Positions 38,401 to 50,400 of a DNA stretch of 64,000 nucleotides are shown here, piece after piece. This DNA comes from Micromussa lordhowensis. Taxonomy: Eukaryota; Cnidaria; Anthozoa; Scleractinia; Lobophylliidae. The translations under genes and the position numbers were made by a program. Numbering within the stretch: position 1 is the first letter of the stretch; every line of letters starts with the position of its first letter. The DNA is taken from assembly GCA_964020085.1 (NCBI GenBank), contig OZ026598.1:7891924-7955923 (forward strand), read 5' to 3'. A model generated the notes under the pieces. It made no database searches and was not told the origin of the DNA. It saw only the letters and a program-made list of their open reading frames with translations.

Positions 38401-41400
38401 TAAACTGCTTGTAGACTGTCTGTAAACTGTATGTAAACTGTGTGTAGACTGTCTGGAAACTGCATGTAGACTGTCTGTAGACTGTCTGTAGACTGTCTGT
38501 AGACTGTCTGTTAACTGCTTGTAGACTGTCTGTAGACTGTCTGTAAACTGTCTGTAGACTGTCTGTAGACTCTCTGTAGACTGTCTGTAAACTGCTTGTA
38601 GACTGTCTGTAAACTGTCTGTAGACTCTCTGTAGACTGTCTGTAGACTGTCTGTTAACTGATTGTAGACTGTCTGTAAACTGTCTGTAGACTGTCTGTTA
38701 ACTGATTGTAGACTGTCTGTAAACTGTCTGTAGGCTGTCTGTAGACTGTCTGTAGACTGTCTGTAGACTCTCTGTAGACTGCTTGTAGACTGTCTGTAAA
38801 CTGCTTGTACACTGTCTGTAGACTGTCTGTAAACTGCTTGTACACTGTCTGTAAACTGCTTGTACACTGTCTGTAGACTCTCTGTAAACTGTGTGTAGAC
38901 TGTCTGTAGACTGTCTGTAAACTGCTTGTACACTGTCTGTAGACTCTCTGTAGACTGTCTGGAAACTGCTTGTAGACTGTCTGTAGACTGTCTGTAAACT
39001 GTGTGTAAACTGTCTGTAGACTGTCTGTAGACTGTCTGTAGACTGTCTGTAAACTGCTTGTAGACTGTCTGTAGACTGTCTGTAGAGTGTCTGTTAACTG
39101 CTTGTAGACTGTCTGTAGACTGTCTGTAAACTGTCTGTAGACTGTCTGTAGACTCTCTGTAGACTGTCTGTAAACTGCTTGTAGACTGTCTGTAAACTGT
39201 CTGTAGACTGTCTGTAGACTGTCTGTAAACTGCTTGTACACTGTCTGTAAACTGTCTGTAAACTGCTTGTACACTGTCTGTAGACTCTCTGTAAACTGTG
39301 TGTAGACTGTCTGTAGACTGTCTGTAAACTCCTTGTACACTGTCTGTAGATGGTCTCTGTAGACTGTCTGGAAACTGCTTGTAGACTGTCTGTAGACTGT
39401 CTGTAAACTGTCTGTAAACTGTCTGTAGACTGTATGTAGACTGCCTGTAGACTGTCTAACCGGCTTGAAGACTGTGTATAGACTGTCTGTAGACTGTCTG
39501 TAAACTGCTTGTAGACTGTCGGTAGACTGTCTAACTGCTTGTAGATTGTCTGTAAAGTCTGTAGACTGTCTGGAGAGCGTCTGTAGACTGTCTATAGACT
39601 GTAGCCTGTCTGTAAACTGATTGTAGGCTGTCTGTAGACTGTCTGTTAACTGCTTGTAGACTGTCTGTAAACTGTCTGTAGACTGTCTGTAGACTGTCTG
39701 TAAACTGCTTGTAGACTGTCTGTAGACTGTCTGTAAACTGTAGACTGTCTGAAAACTGCTTGTAGATTGTCTGTAAACTGTCTGTAGACTGTCTGTAAAC
39801 TGTCTGTAGACTGTCTGTAGACTGTCTGTAGACTGTCTGTAGACTGTCTGTAGACTGTCTGTAGACTGTCTGTAGACTGTCTGTAGACTGTCTGTTAACT
39901 GCTTGTAGACTGTCTGTAGACTGTCTGTAGACTGTCTGTAAACTGCTTGTAGACTGTCTGTAGACTGTCTGTAGACTGTCTGTAGACTGTCTGTTAACTG
40001 CTTGTAGACTGTCTGCAGACTGTCTGTAAACTGTGTGTAGACTGTCTGTAGACTGTCTGTAGACTGTCTGTAAACTGTGTGTAGACTGTCTGTAGACTGT
40101 TTGTAGACTGTCTGTAGACTGTCTGTAAACTGCTTGTAGACTGTCTGTAGACTGTCTGTAGACTGTCTGTTAACTGCTTGTAGACTGTCTGTAGACTGTC
40201 TGTAAACTGTCTGTAGACTGTCTGTAGAGTCTCTGTAGACTGTCTGTAAACTGCTTGTAGACTGTCTGTAAACTGTCTGTAGACTGTCTGTAGACTGTCT
40301 GTAAACTGCTTGTAGACTGTCTGTAAACTGTATGTAAACTGTGTGTAGACTGTCTGGAAACTGCTTGTAGACTGTCTGTAGACTGTCTGTAGACTGTCTG
40401 TAAACTGCTTGTGGACTGTCTGTAAACTGTCTGTAGACTGTCTGTAGTCTGTCTGTAAACTGCTTGTAGACTGTCTGTAAACTGTCTGTAGACTGTCTGT
40501 AGACTGTCTGTAAACTGCTTGTAGACTGTCTGTAAACTGTCTGTAGACTGTCTGTAGACTGTCTGTAGACTGTCTGTAGACTGTCTGTAGACTGTCTGTA
40601 GACTGTCTGTAGACTGTCTGTAGACTGTCTGTTAACTGATTGTAGACTGTCTGTAAACTGTCTGTAGACTGTCTGTAGACTGTCTGTTAACTGATTGTAG
40701 ACTGTCTGTAAACTGTCTGTAGGCTGTCTGTAGACTGTCTGTAGACTGTCTGTAGACTCTCTGTAGACTGCTTGTAGACTGTCTGTAAACTGCTTGTACA
40801 CTGTCTGTAGACTGTCTGTAAACTGCTTGTACACTGTCTGTAAACTGTCTGTAAACTGCTTGTACACTGTCTGTAGACTCTCTGTAAACTGTGTGTAGAC
40901 TGTCTGTAGACTGTCTGTAAACTGCTTGTACACTGTCTGTAGACTGCTTGTAGACTGTCTGTAGACTGTCTGTAAACTGTCTGTAGACTGTCTGTAAACT
41001 GTGTGGAGACTGTCTGTAGACTGTCTGTAGACTGCTTGTAGACTGTCTGTAAACTGCTTGTACACTGTCTGTAGACTGTCTGTTAACTGCTTGTAGACTG
41101 TCTGTAGACTGTCTGTAAACTGTCTGTAAACTGCTTGTACACTGTCTGTAGACTGTCTGTAAACTGCTTGTACACTGTCTGTAGACTGTCTGTTAACTGC
41201 TTGTAGACTGTCTGTAAACTGTGTGTAGACTGTCTGTAGACTGTCTGTAGACTGTCTGTAGACTGTCTGTAGACTCTCTGTAGACTGCTTGTAGACTGTC
41301 TGTAAACTGCTTGTACACTGTCTGTAGACTGTCTGTAAACTGCTTGTACACTGTCTGTAAACTGTCTGTAAACTGCTTGTACACTGTCTGTAGACTGTCT

Positions 41401-44400
41401 GTAAACTGTCTGTAAACTGCTTGTACACTGTCTGTAGACTGTCTGTAAACTGCTTGTACACTGTCTGTAGACTGTCTGTTAACTGCTTGTAGACTGTCTG
41501 TAGACTGTCTGTAAACTGTGTGTAGACTGTCTGTAGACTGTCTGTAAACTGCTTGTAGACTGTCTGTAGACTGTCTGTAAACTGTCTGTAGACTGTCTGT
41601 AAACTGTGTGGAGACTGTCTGTAGACTGTCTGTAGACTGCTTGTAGACTGTCTGTAAACTGCTTGTACACTGTCTGTAGACTGTCTGTTAACTGCTTGTA
41701 GACTGTCTGTAGACTGCCTGTAAACTGTGTGTAGACTGTCTGTAGACTGTCTGTAGACTGTCTGTAAACTGCTTGTAGACTGTCTGTAGACTGTCTGTAG
41801 ACTGTCTGTAGACTGTCTGTAAACTGTGTGGAGACTGTCTGTAGACTGTCTGCAGACTGTCTGTAAACTGCTTGTAGACTGTCTGAAGAATGTCTGTAAA
41901 CTGTCTGTAGACCGTCTGTAAACTGCCTGTAAACAGCTTGTAGACTGTCTGTAGACTGTTTGTAAACTGTTTGTAAACTGTCTGTAAACTGCTTGTAGGC
42001 TGTCTGTAGACTGGTAACAGCTTGCTGGTAGAATTTCAAAGAGTCTATAGCCTGTCAATAAACTGCTGGTAGATAGCCTGTCATTAGACAAAACCCTTGG
42101 ACTAGGGGTGCTTTGATTTTACAACTTGTTGTTTATGATTTGAATAGCAAGCATTGTAGACACTGAAGAGAGTCATTGAAATGCCACAATAATTTATCCT
42201 AACATTTTTATTTGCTCAACGTGATATTTATCTGTGTGGCAGATGACGCTGTCTAGCAAATAGTGTAGTTTGTTTTGGCAACACTGATCCAATGGATAGC
42301 GATTTGTCCTGTTGATAGTGTTATCCCCCATTTGAACAACTGGGCCCTGGTTGCTTTTCCCAGAGTAAGCAAACTGCAGACAGATGGATGAAATGCAAGC
42401 AACTTCATGAACATGTACAAGTACCTCAGAACTTACTTTGAAATAACTGTAGCCTTCATTTTACTGTCATAGCTGAGGTGATCTTGTTCACCAGTGTGAA
42501 GAGCAACTTTTGTTATCCCTTCTCTTGGCTGCAACTGAAATAAGAAAAACACAGAGAGCATATTAAATATAAGCAAGCATAGTGAGCTGTTTAAGAATTA
42601 GATAGCAATAGACTAAAATCTTTCCGTAGCGTTTTGCAGTTCTCATATATGCAGATAGTGTGTTTCTGGATCCCAACAGGATTCCTGCTGGGAAAGAAAA
42701 TCATGGTGGACAAAATCTCACCAGAATAATCCCAGCAGGATTCCAGCCAAGATCACAGAGGGAGCCTGTCAAGATCCTTGCCCTTATTGTACATGGGGGG
42801 ATTTTCATTTTTGTCTGAGTCAATTTCCTAAACAGACCAGTGATGTTCAAGCAAGAGCTATGACAAAATGTTAAACCATATGTATGCAACTTTTGTGGCC
42901 TCTGCTGGGCAGACCCCAGCATGCCTGGAGGCACACAAGAATGGCAGAGTCAGAGGTCTCAGGAGAGACAGCTCATGTGGCAAGAAGCGAAATGCACTGC
43001 TCAAAATAGGGTCAGGTGGTGGGCAATAGTGGATGACCTATGTTCCATCAGAAACAAAGAGGATTGATTCAGTGAGTGAGGTTGCCTGGTACACATCAAC
43101 TGCTTTCAACCAGTGAGAAGAGATAAGTGATATCAACTGGCAATGCTATGACATTTAACTCACCTCCAAAACTTTGTTGTCTATGTACTTAAATGTTGGC
43201 CTCATCTTTGGATCACGCTCCCAACAGCCCAACATGATCTCATAAAAACCATCTGGACATGCCTCGGGTTTGTCAAGGTGTTTGCTTGGCTCATTAGCAA
43301 TCATCAGCATGACCTAATGCAGGTGTAAAGAGCAAAAGAGACAAAATAAGTGACAACCAGAAACAAGCAATTTATTAAAGAAAGTGACACATTTTGATGC
43401 ACGATGAATGGTGCTGTCGCCAAATGGTTAGTGGGCTGACCTCCAAATTAAGTGGTTTGAGCCCTGGCTGGGGTCATTTATTGTACTGTGGTCTAGGGGG
43501 TGTGGGGGGTTCAGTGGAACACTCTAAATTAAAAAAAATGAGACACCATAACATGCTGAATTCCGCAAATCCCATTTCCACAGACCTCAATTTTAAACAT
43601 CTTCGAGGAGGAGGATGCAGCTAGACCCCCCTACAGGGGGTGAAATTTCAAAAAGTGGTAGCATTGACTCTAGTGCTAGGGGATAACCCTACGAAGGACT
43701 AGTATGCCATCCACTCTAGGGGAGTACATACACGTTCTGAGCAGCTCCAGGCTATGGAAAATGTGGAAATCTTCCATAGCCATAAGTACACCCTCTGACT
43801 TTGGGGGGAGGGGGGGGTAGGTGTGACCTTGCATGAAAAATATTTCACAAATCCTGAAAGGGTGAGTGCTGATCAGGATACAATTGCACTCAGATTGTAG
43901 CAAAAACGAAAACATCCACAATTCTCACAACTAATGAGACTGTAAGTTATGATCCAAAAACAGTTATTTTGAAACCCGGTATACTCTAGGACCTCGATCG
44001 CCAGTCAAAGACTTCAAGAAAAATTTAAAAACAGCTCTTTGTAGAGCTCTTTTCAGAGCCACCACAACAACAAAACTCATGGTCTTCATTCGCTTTGGTG
44101 AACTCTTTTGTCATGTTTTGTTGATGGGAAACTGGGAATCAAAATAAATGGCTAATAATATCCATATCATGGATTTTTCCATGATACATGTTTAACTCTG
44201 TTACATGCAGGCTTTCCCAAAACAGAATGCCTGGACCCCCCATATCATTTGACTTTTTGTTTTTGTCCGTTTTTGTAAGGCAAATGTCAGAGAAAGTACA
44301 GTAGCCTACAGGGATATACGTCTTGCCCAAAAATGTCACTGCAACACCCTCACACAGCCCATATGCTTATGTTGAAGCTTTGGGCAAAGGAAGGACACCT

Positions 44401-47400
44401 TGGTATGACAATGACTAATACTGTACCTGATTCAAGTTTAATTCAGCCCAAGGTTGTTGACCAAAAGAGAACATCTCCCACAGAGTTATTCCATAACTCC
44501 ACACATCACTCCAAAGTGTGAACACATTATTCACTATCGCCTCTGGAGGCAACCTGTGAAACATACATGTAAGAAAAACAAACAAAGGATTGATACATGT
44601 ATTTAAGAGGAGAGTTGTGAGACATGCAAACATCTAGCTCTTGTTGACTTAGGCCCGTTCCAAACGCCGCTCCACTCATGTGCCGAACCTAACTTGATTA
44701 AGTTCGACTTTAGAGCGACTTTGGAGCAACGGCTGGTTCAGATGGCGTACTTGTGTCGAACTTAATTCGGGAAGCCGGTGATAAAAATTTTCGGCAAGAA
44801 AATATGCCCTCTGAATTCAAGGATTCTGTCCAAATAGGAAAGCTGTGACTAACATTTTGCTGTTATAGCAATATTTAAGGTAGCAAATTCAAGATTCAGT
44901 GTTTGTATTAAGACAGGTTTTCTCCCGGTTAATTCGACTTGTTAAAGGAAAATCTCATAAGCTGGGATATTATCACGAAGAAAAAGCAAAAAATGAATTT
45001 GCGCTAAAGAAACTCGCTTATACAGACCCGTTTCTCACAAATCGATTTATTGTCTCTATTTTTACTTAGCGACGACTTCGAGCTTCATGCATGACTGGTC
45101 ACGCCACTCAATTTTGGAGGGTTGTCCAATACACCCAACTAGAGTCGATTCATCTTTGGTATTTGCGATTCGATCGAATCGTAACGAATCGTTTCCCCTG
45201 GTGTCGATTCGTTATACCGGAAGTCGATTTGCGCGAGACTTAGAAAATATAGCCTCTTGGCTCTATGCAGGGTGGGTTGAAAATGTTGTCGATTCGACTC
45301 GATTCGATCGAATCGTCACGAATTGTTTCCCCAGGTGTCGATTCGTTATACCGGAAGTCGATTTGCACGAGACTTAAAAAATTTAGCTTCGCGGGTCCAT
45401 GCAGGGTGGGTTGAAAATGTTGTCGATTCGACTCGATTCTATCGAATCGTCACAAATCGTTTCCCCTGGTGTCGATTCGTTATACCGGAAGTCGATTTGC
45501 GCGAGACTTAGAAAATATAGCCTCGCGGGTCCATGCAGGGTGGGTTGAAAATGTTGTCGATTCGACTCGATTCGATCAAATCGTCACGAATCGTTTCCCC
45601 TGGTGTCGATTCGTTATACCGGAAGTTGATTTGCGCGAGACTTAGAAAATATAGTCTTGCGGGTCTATGCAGGGTGGGTTAAAAATGTTGTCGATTTGAC
45701 TCGATTCGATCGAATCGTCACGAATCGTTTCCCCTGGTGTCGATTCCTTATACCGGAAGTCGATTTGCGCTAGACTTAGAAAATATAGCCTCTCGGCTCT
45801 ATGCAGGGTGGGTTGAAAATGCTGTCGATTCGACTCGATTCGATCCAATCGACACAAATCGTTTCCCCTGGTATCCATTCGTTATATATACCTGAAGTTG
45901 ATTTGCGCTAGACTTAGAAAATATAGCCACTCGGCTCTATGCAGGGTGGGTTGAAAATGTTGTCGATTCGACTCGATTCGATCAAATCGACACGAATCGT
46001 TTCCCCTGGTATTGATTCGTTATACCGGAAGTCGATTTGCGCGAGACTTAGAAAATATAGCATCCCGGCTGTTCATGGTAAGTTGAAAATCTTGTCGATT
46101 CGACTCGATTCGATCGAATCGTCACGAATCGTTTCCCCTGGTGTCGATTCGTTATACCGGAAATCGATTTGCGCGAGACTTAAAAAATTTAGCTTTGCGG
46201 GTCCATGCAGGGTGGGTTGAAAATGTTGTCGATTCGACTCGATTCGATCGAATCGTCACGAATCGTTTCGCCTGGTGTCGATTCGTTATACCGGAAGTCG
46301 ATTTGCGCGAGACTTAGAAAATATAGCATCCTGGCTGTTCATGGTAGGTTGAAAATCTTGTCGATTTGACTCGATTCGATCGAATCGACATGAATCGTTT
46401 GCCCTTGTGGCGATTTGTTATACTGGGAGTCGACTTGCGCGGGACTTGGAAATTATTATTGCCTTGTATTGTGCAGGGTGTCTGAAAACTTTGCGATTCG
46501 TGTCGATTCGATTGAATTGACAGGAATCGGTTTCCCTTCTAGTTTCTTCGAGTCATTTTGCCGGATGTCGATTCGCGCGAGAAATAGAGCGTCCTTATAC
46601 TATATAGGGTGGGTTGAAAAATTGTCGATTCGTTTTTTATTTGATGAAATAGAGACGAATCGTTTCCTTTGCTATCTATTATCATAGCGGAAGTCGATTT
46701 AACCGAGATGGCGCGTCTGAAAAATACCTGATCGCTGGTTAATTTGGTGAATAATTGAATCCAAATGGGCCAGTTGTGTTGAAATTGTTGTGTTTGAATA
46801 TTTTGAAACATAGAGTTACATCTACAGGACAGTTTTGAATGTTCGCCTCGATGTATTTTGTGCGTGCAGGCATGTTTCAGTACAGGTTATATTCACATGT
46901 TAAAAATCATTGCCAGTTATTTGCAGGGATGTTCATGTTTGATTGTTTTTATTTGAGAACAATGAACTCTTGCTATCCTATTGTATCTTGAATTAATTAA
47001 ACAGGATATTTGTTCTGATCCATCATTATATTTGCAAGGTTAAAATAAAGTGACATGCATTTACATTAGCTTGAAGTGGGCAAATTTATTCTAACTTGAA
47101 TTGTTCTGTATTTACCTTGTCACTGCAATTTCCTTTTTTTAAAAATAAAGTGGAACAATATTTGCGAAAAAAGTTTTTCATTTGGTTTAGCTGTTTAGTT
47201 ATATTGTGGTTCTCATTAAAATTATGCACTTGTGTTGTACTGTAAAAGTCTGAAATTGGCACTATCAATGGAAATATTATGAGGCATACACTAGCGACTG
47301 TAAAGTTTAAGTGTTCTATAAAAAAATAGTACATACAACTAGTTTTTATGTAGTTCCATGAGTTACTAATTTGGTTTTACAGGAAGCCTTTGTGTTTTAA

Positions 47401-50400
47401 TGTTGAACTTCGAATGTGTGGTAAAAAACAATCTTTGAATTTTTAGAATGTGTTCTATTGTGAACTCATCATTGTTTTGAAATGTCCATGTTCATTTTCA
47501 TGTCTTGTTGTAGTAAAACAATATTGTATATAGAGTAATAATTGTACAGTTGAATACTGTTACAATGAAACCAAGGGAAGCATTCTTCTCAAGAGTACAT
47601 AATGATTAGATTATTTGAATAGTGAAACAGCAAATTATTCAAAAATGCAATAATGAATTGATGATATAATTTGTCAGTTCTTTAAAAATCATTATTAAAT
47701 TCTCAACCTCGGATAATGCAATTCTAGCTTTCTGATTGGTTCACTAGATTTCGGTTACCAGCCATTATACCTGCGTTTGACCTTATGGAAATGAATGCGG
47801 CAAATGTCGCTCAGCATAAAGTTGTCAGCATTTCATTTTGGCTCCCGGAAGTCACATTACTTGAAATGATAATGATAATGATTTTCACCTTTTAATTTTT
47901 TGGGCGAACGCTAAAGGTATTCTGTTTGTGAACAAAGGTTATCCGTGGAAAGCGTTGTTTTCAAGTAACATGTTTCTAATGAAAATGGCAGAAAGAAATA
48001 CTGAATATAAGCCCGAAATAGCTATTAACCATACCTCTTCATTCGAAATATCCGAATCTTCTGTTGAAAGTCTGTGCGAAAGTCGGGAAAGGCACAGCCC
48101 CAACTACCAAAAAGCTAGTATGTCTGGAAAGCAATGTCTTCAGTTGACAGCAAAAATTCGTCACTCACACAATCGTCATTAAAGTGGCGCTTTCCTTTCT
48201 GTGTCCAGTAACAATAATGTTCATAAACCTTGCAGGTACGGCAGCATTTAGTTACTCGTGATCCAAGATAACTGCCGCGCTGTTCGTGGTAAATTACAAC
48301 GATATGAGTGTTGGGATCCACAGCTAGTGCCTTCCCGCACATCCTGCACCTCTCCTGTGTAGTAACAAGTATCGTTGCCAATGGCTTCCCAGAATTTAAA
48401 CTGAAGTTGTGGAAATCTGGGAAATCATGTTCGACATCCCCGAACCCAGGAAACAAATAAAAAAACCCTTCCACTTCACGAGCAAAACTCTCGTCCTCGC
48501 CATCCAACCGCTTTCTCTTTCCATCAACTACAATCTCCTCCTTTTCGCCACAAACATACCTTTTCACACCCGAAGTAAAACAACATAACTCGTTCCAACA
48601 AAATGAACAACAGATAAAAAACGAACTAAACGCATACGGTCTTCTAAAAAGCCAGCCATCTTTAACCGAAGTTGTCATGCGAACTCGTACAATGAAGGCC
48701 AGGTCGTTAACGAATAAAACAGTTCCCACCCCGTGTTGTTGCCTAAAGTGAGTAAACTTCCGGTGTGACGATTCGACTTTGTAAGAGACGATTCGCAACG
48801 AATAGAGCGAATCGACTCGAATCGCAACAAATTCCCAACCCCGGTTCCTGTATACAGCGAATCTACTTCTGGTGAATCGATTCGACTTTGCAACGACCGA
48901 TTCGCGACGAATCGATCGAATCGCCTCGAATCGCCAAAAAATTCAAACCCTCTGTTATTGCCTAACCCATGCCCCAAATCGACTTCCACTTGTTGCCAAG
49001 TTTTAAGAACGAGGAAGGTTCATGTATCATTATTTCACGGTTCTTGACTTCCGGTAGTGCGGATCGACTGCGTGCGAATCGAGTCGAATCGCAAAGTGCC
49101 TCAGACGAATCGACTGAAGTTTATTGTCACGTTTTAAGAACGAGGAAGGTTCATGTATCATTATTTCACGGTTCTTGACTTCCGGTAGTGCGGATTGACT
49201 CCATGCGAATCAAGTCGAATCGTAAAGTGCCTCGGACGAAACGACTGATACATGAACCTTCCTCGTTTTTAAAACGTGACAACAAACTTGAGTCGATTCG
49301 TCTTAGGTTCTTGACGATTCAACTCGATTCGTAAGAAGTCGATTTGATGTAAGTCTCGCTCAAATCGACTTCCGGTATGTCGAATCGACATAACAGGAAA
49401 CGAGTCGTGTCGATTCGATCGAATCGTGTCGAATCGACAACATTTTCAACCCACTCTGTATAGCCCAGTTGCGCTATATTTTCTAAGTCTCGCGCAAATC
49501 GACTTCCGGTATGTAGAATCGCCATAACAGGAAATGAGTCATGTCGATTCGATCGAATCGTGTCAAATCGACAACATTTTCAACCCACTCTGTATAGCCC
49601 AGTTGCGCTATATTTTCTAAGTCTCGCGCAAATCGACTTCCGCCATTTCGAATCGCCATTAACGCAGATCGACTGCGTGCGAATCGAGTCGAATTGTAAA
49701 GTGCCTCAGACAAATCGACTGAAGTTTATTGCCACGTTTTAAGAACGAGGAAGGTTCATGTATCATTATTACACGGATCTTGACTTCCGGTAGTGCGGAT
49801 CGACTCCGTGCGAATCGGACGAATCAACTCAGTTTGGGTGTATTGGACATGTATGCAATTTTGCGCCAATCACGAGTCCCGTTATATGAAAAATACATTA
49901 ATGTAATTTATGCATTAGGTTCGGCACATGACAAGAGCGACGTATGAATCAGCCGCCGCTCCAACGTCGCATAGTGCGACAGACCCTGCCGAATTTAATG
50001 TCGTTCGCCGCTCCAAATCTAACTTGCCGAACCAAACTGATTCAAACGCCGCTCTTCTGCCGTACTTAACTCATCAGTTAGGTTCGGCGCATGAATGGAG
50101 CGGCGTTTGGAACGGGCCTTAGCTAACAAAATTACGCTCAAATGCAAACACAAAATCAAACATGGTATCAATTAACTTGTTTCCACATGTTTGAGACATG
50201 CATAAAATCCCACACAATTCAAGGCCAAATTTGGGGCAAAACTGCTTTTGAATTCTTACAAACTTTCTGAAGTGTTTGCATTACATAGTAACAATATGAA
50301 GTGTATATATATACATGTAACATGAGAAGTGGTATTTTCTGATCTTCTGTTCAGGAGGATTCCACTGACAACAGGTATGTTGTATTTATTGTTCATACAG

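Larger units (their letters stand above)
44652..50118. mobile_element. 5467-bp TIR element with head-to-head satellite arrays and a KDZ-associated gene fragment
   Basis: The left end ggcccgttccaaacgccgct is matched by the inverted right end agcggcgtttggaacgggcc. Over about 43 bp the two TIRs differ at only about two positions. TTA at 44649-44651 and 50119-50121 fits a 3-bp target duplication. Inside each end lies an array of a 134-bp unit, in opposite orientations (about 45087-46740 and 48770-49860). The middle 2 kb holds a decayed KDZ-type cysteine-cluster gene on the minus strand. Without the element, ACK intron 5 would be only about 390 bp. TTA duplications are typical of PIF/Harbinger transposons, while the gene fragment points to KDZ, so its classification is open. 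Confidence 0.8.

Noticed and set aside
38654..42091. A 1145-codon open frame of an 11-residue repeat on the minus strand
   Set aside because: The 11-bp unit has no stop in any minus-strand phase, so a long frame is automatic. It has no splice sites, start context or non-repeat domain and lies in an intron.
45087..49860. CRISPR-like regular spacing of repeats
   Set aside because: The 134-bp units are contiguous satellites without unique spacers, in a eukaryotic intron.
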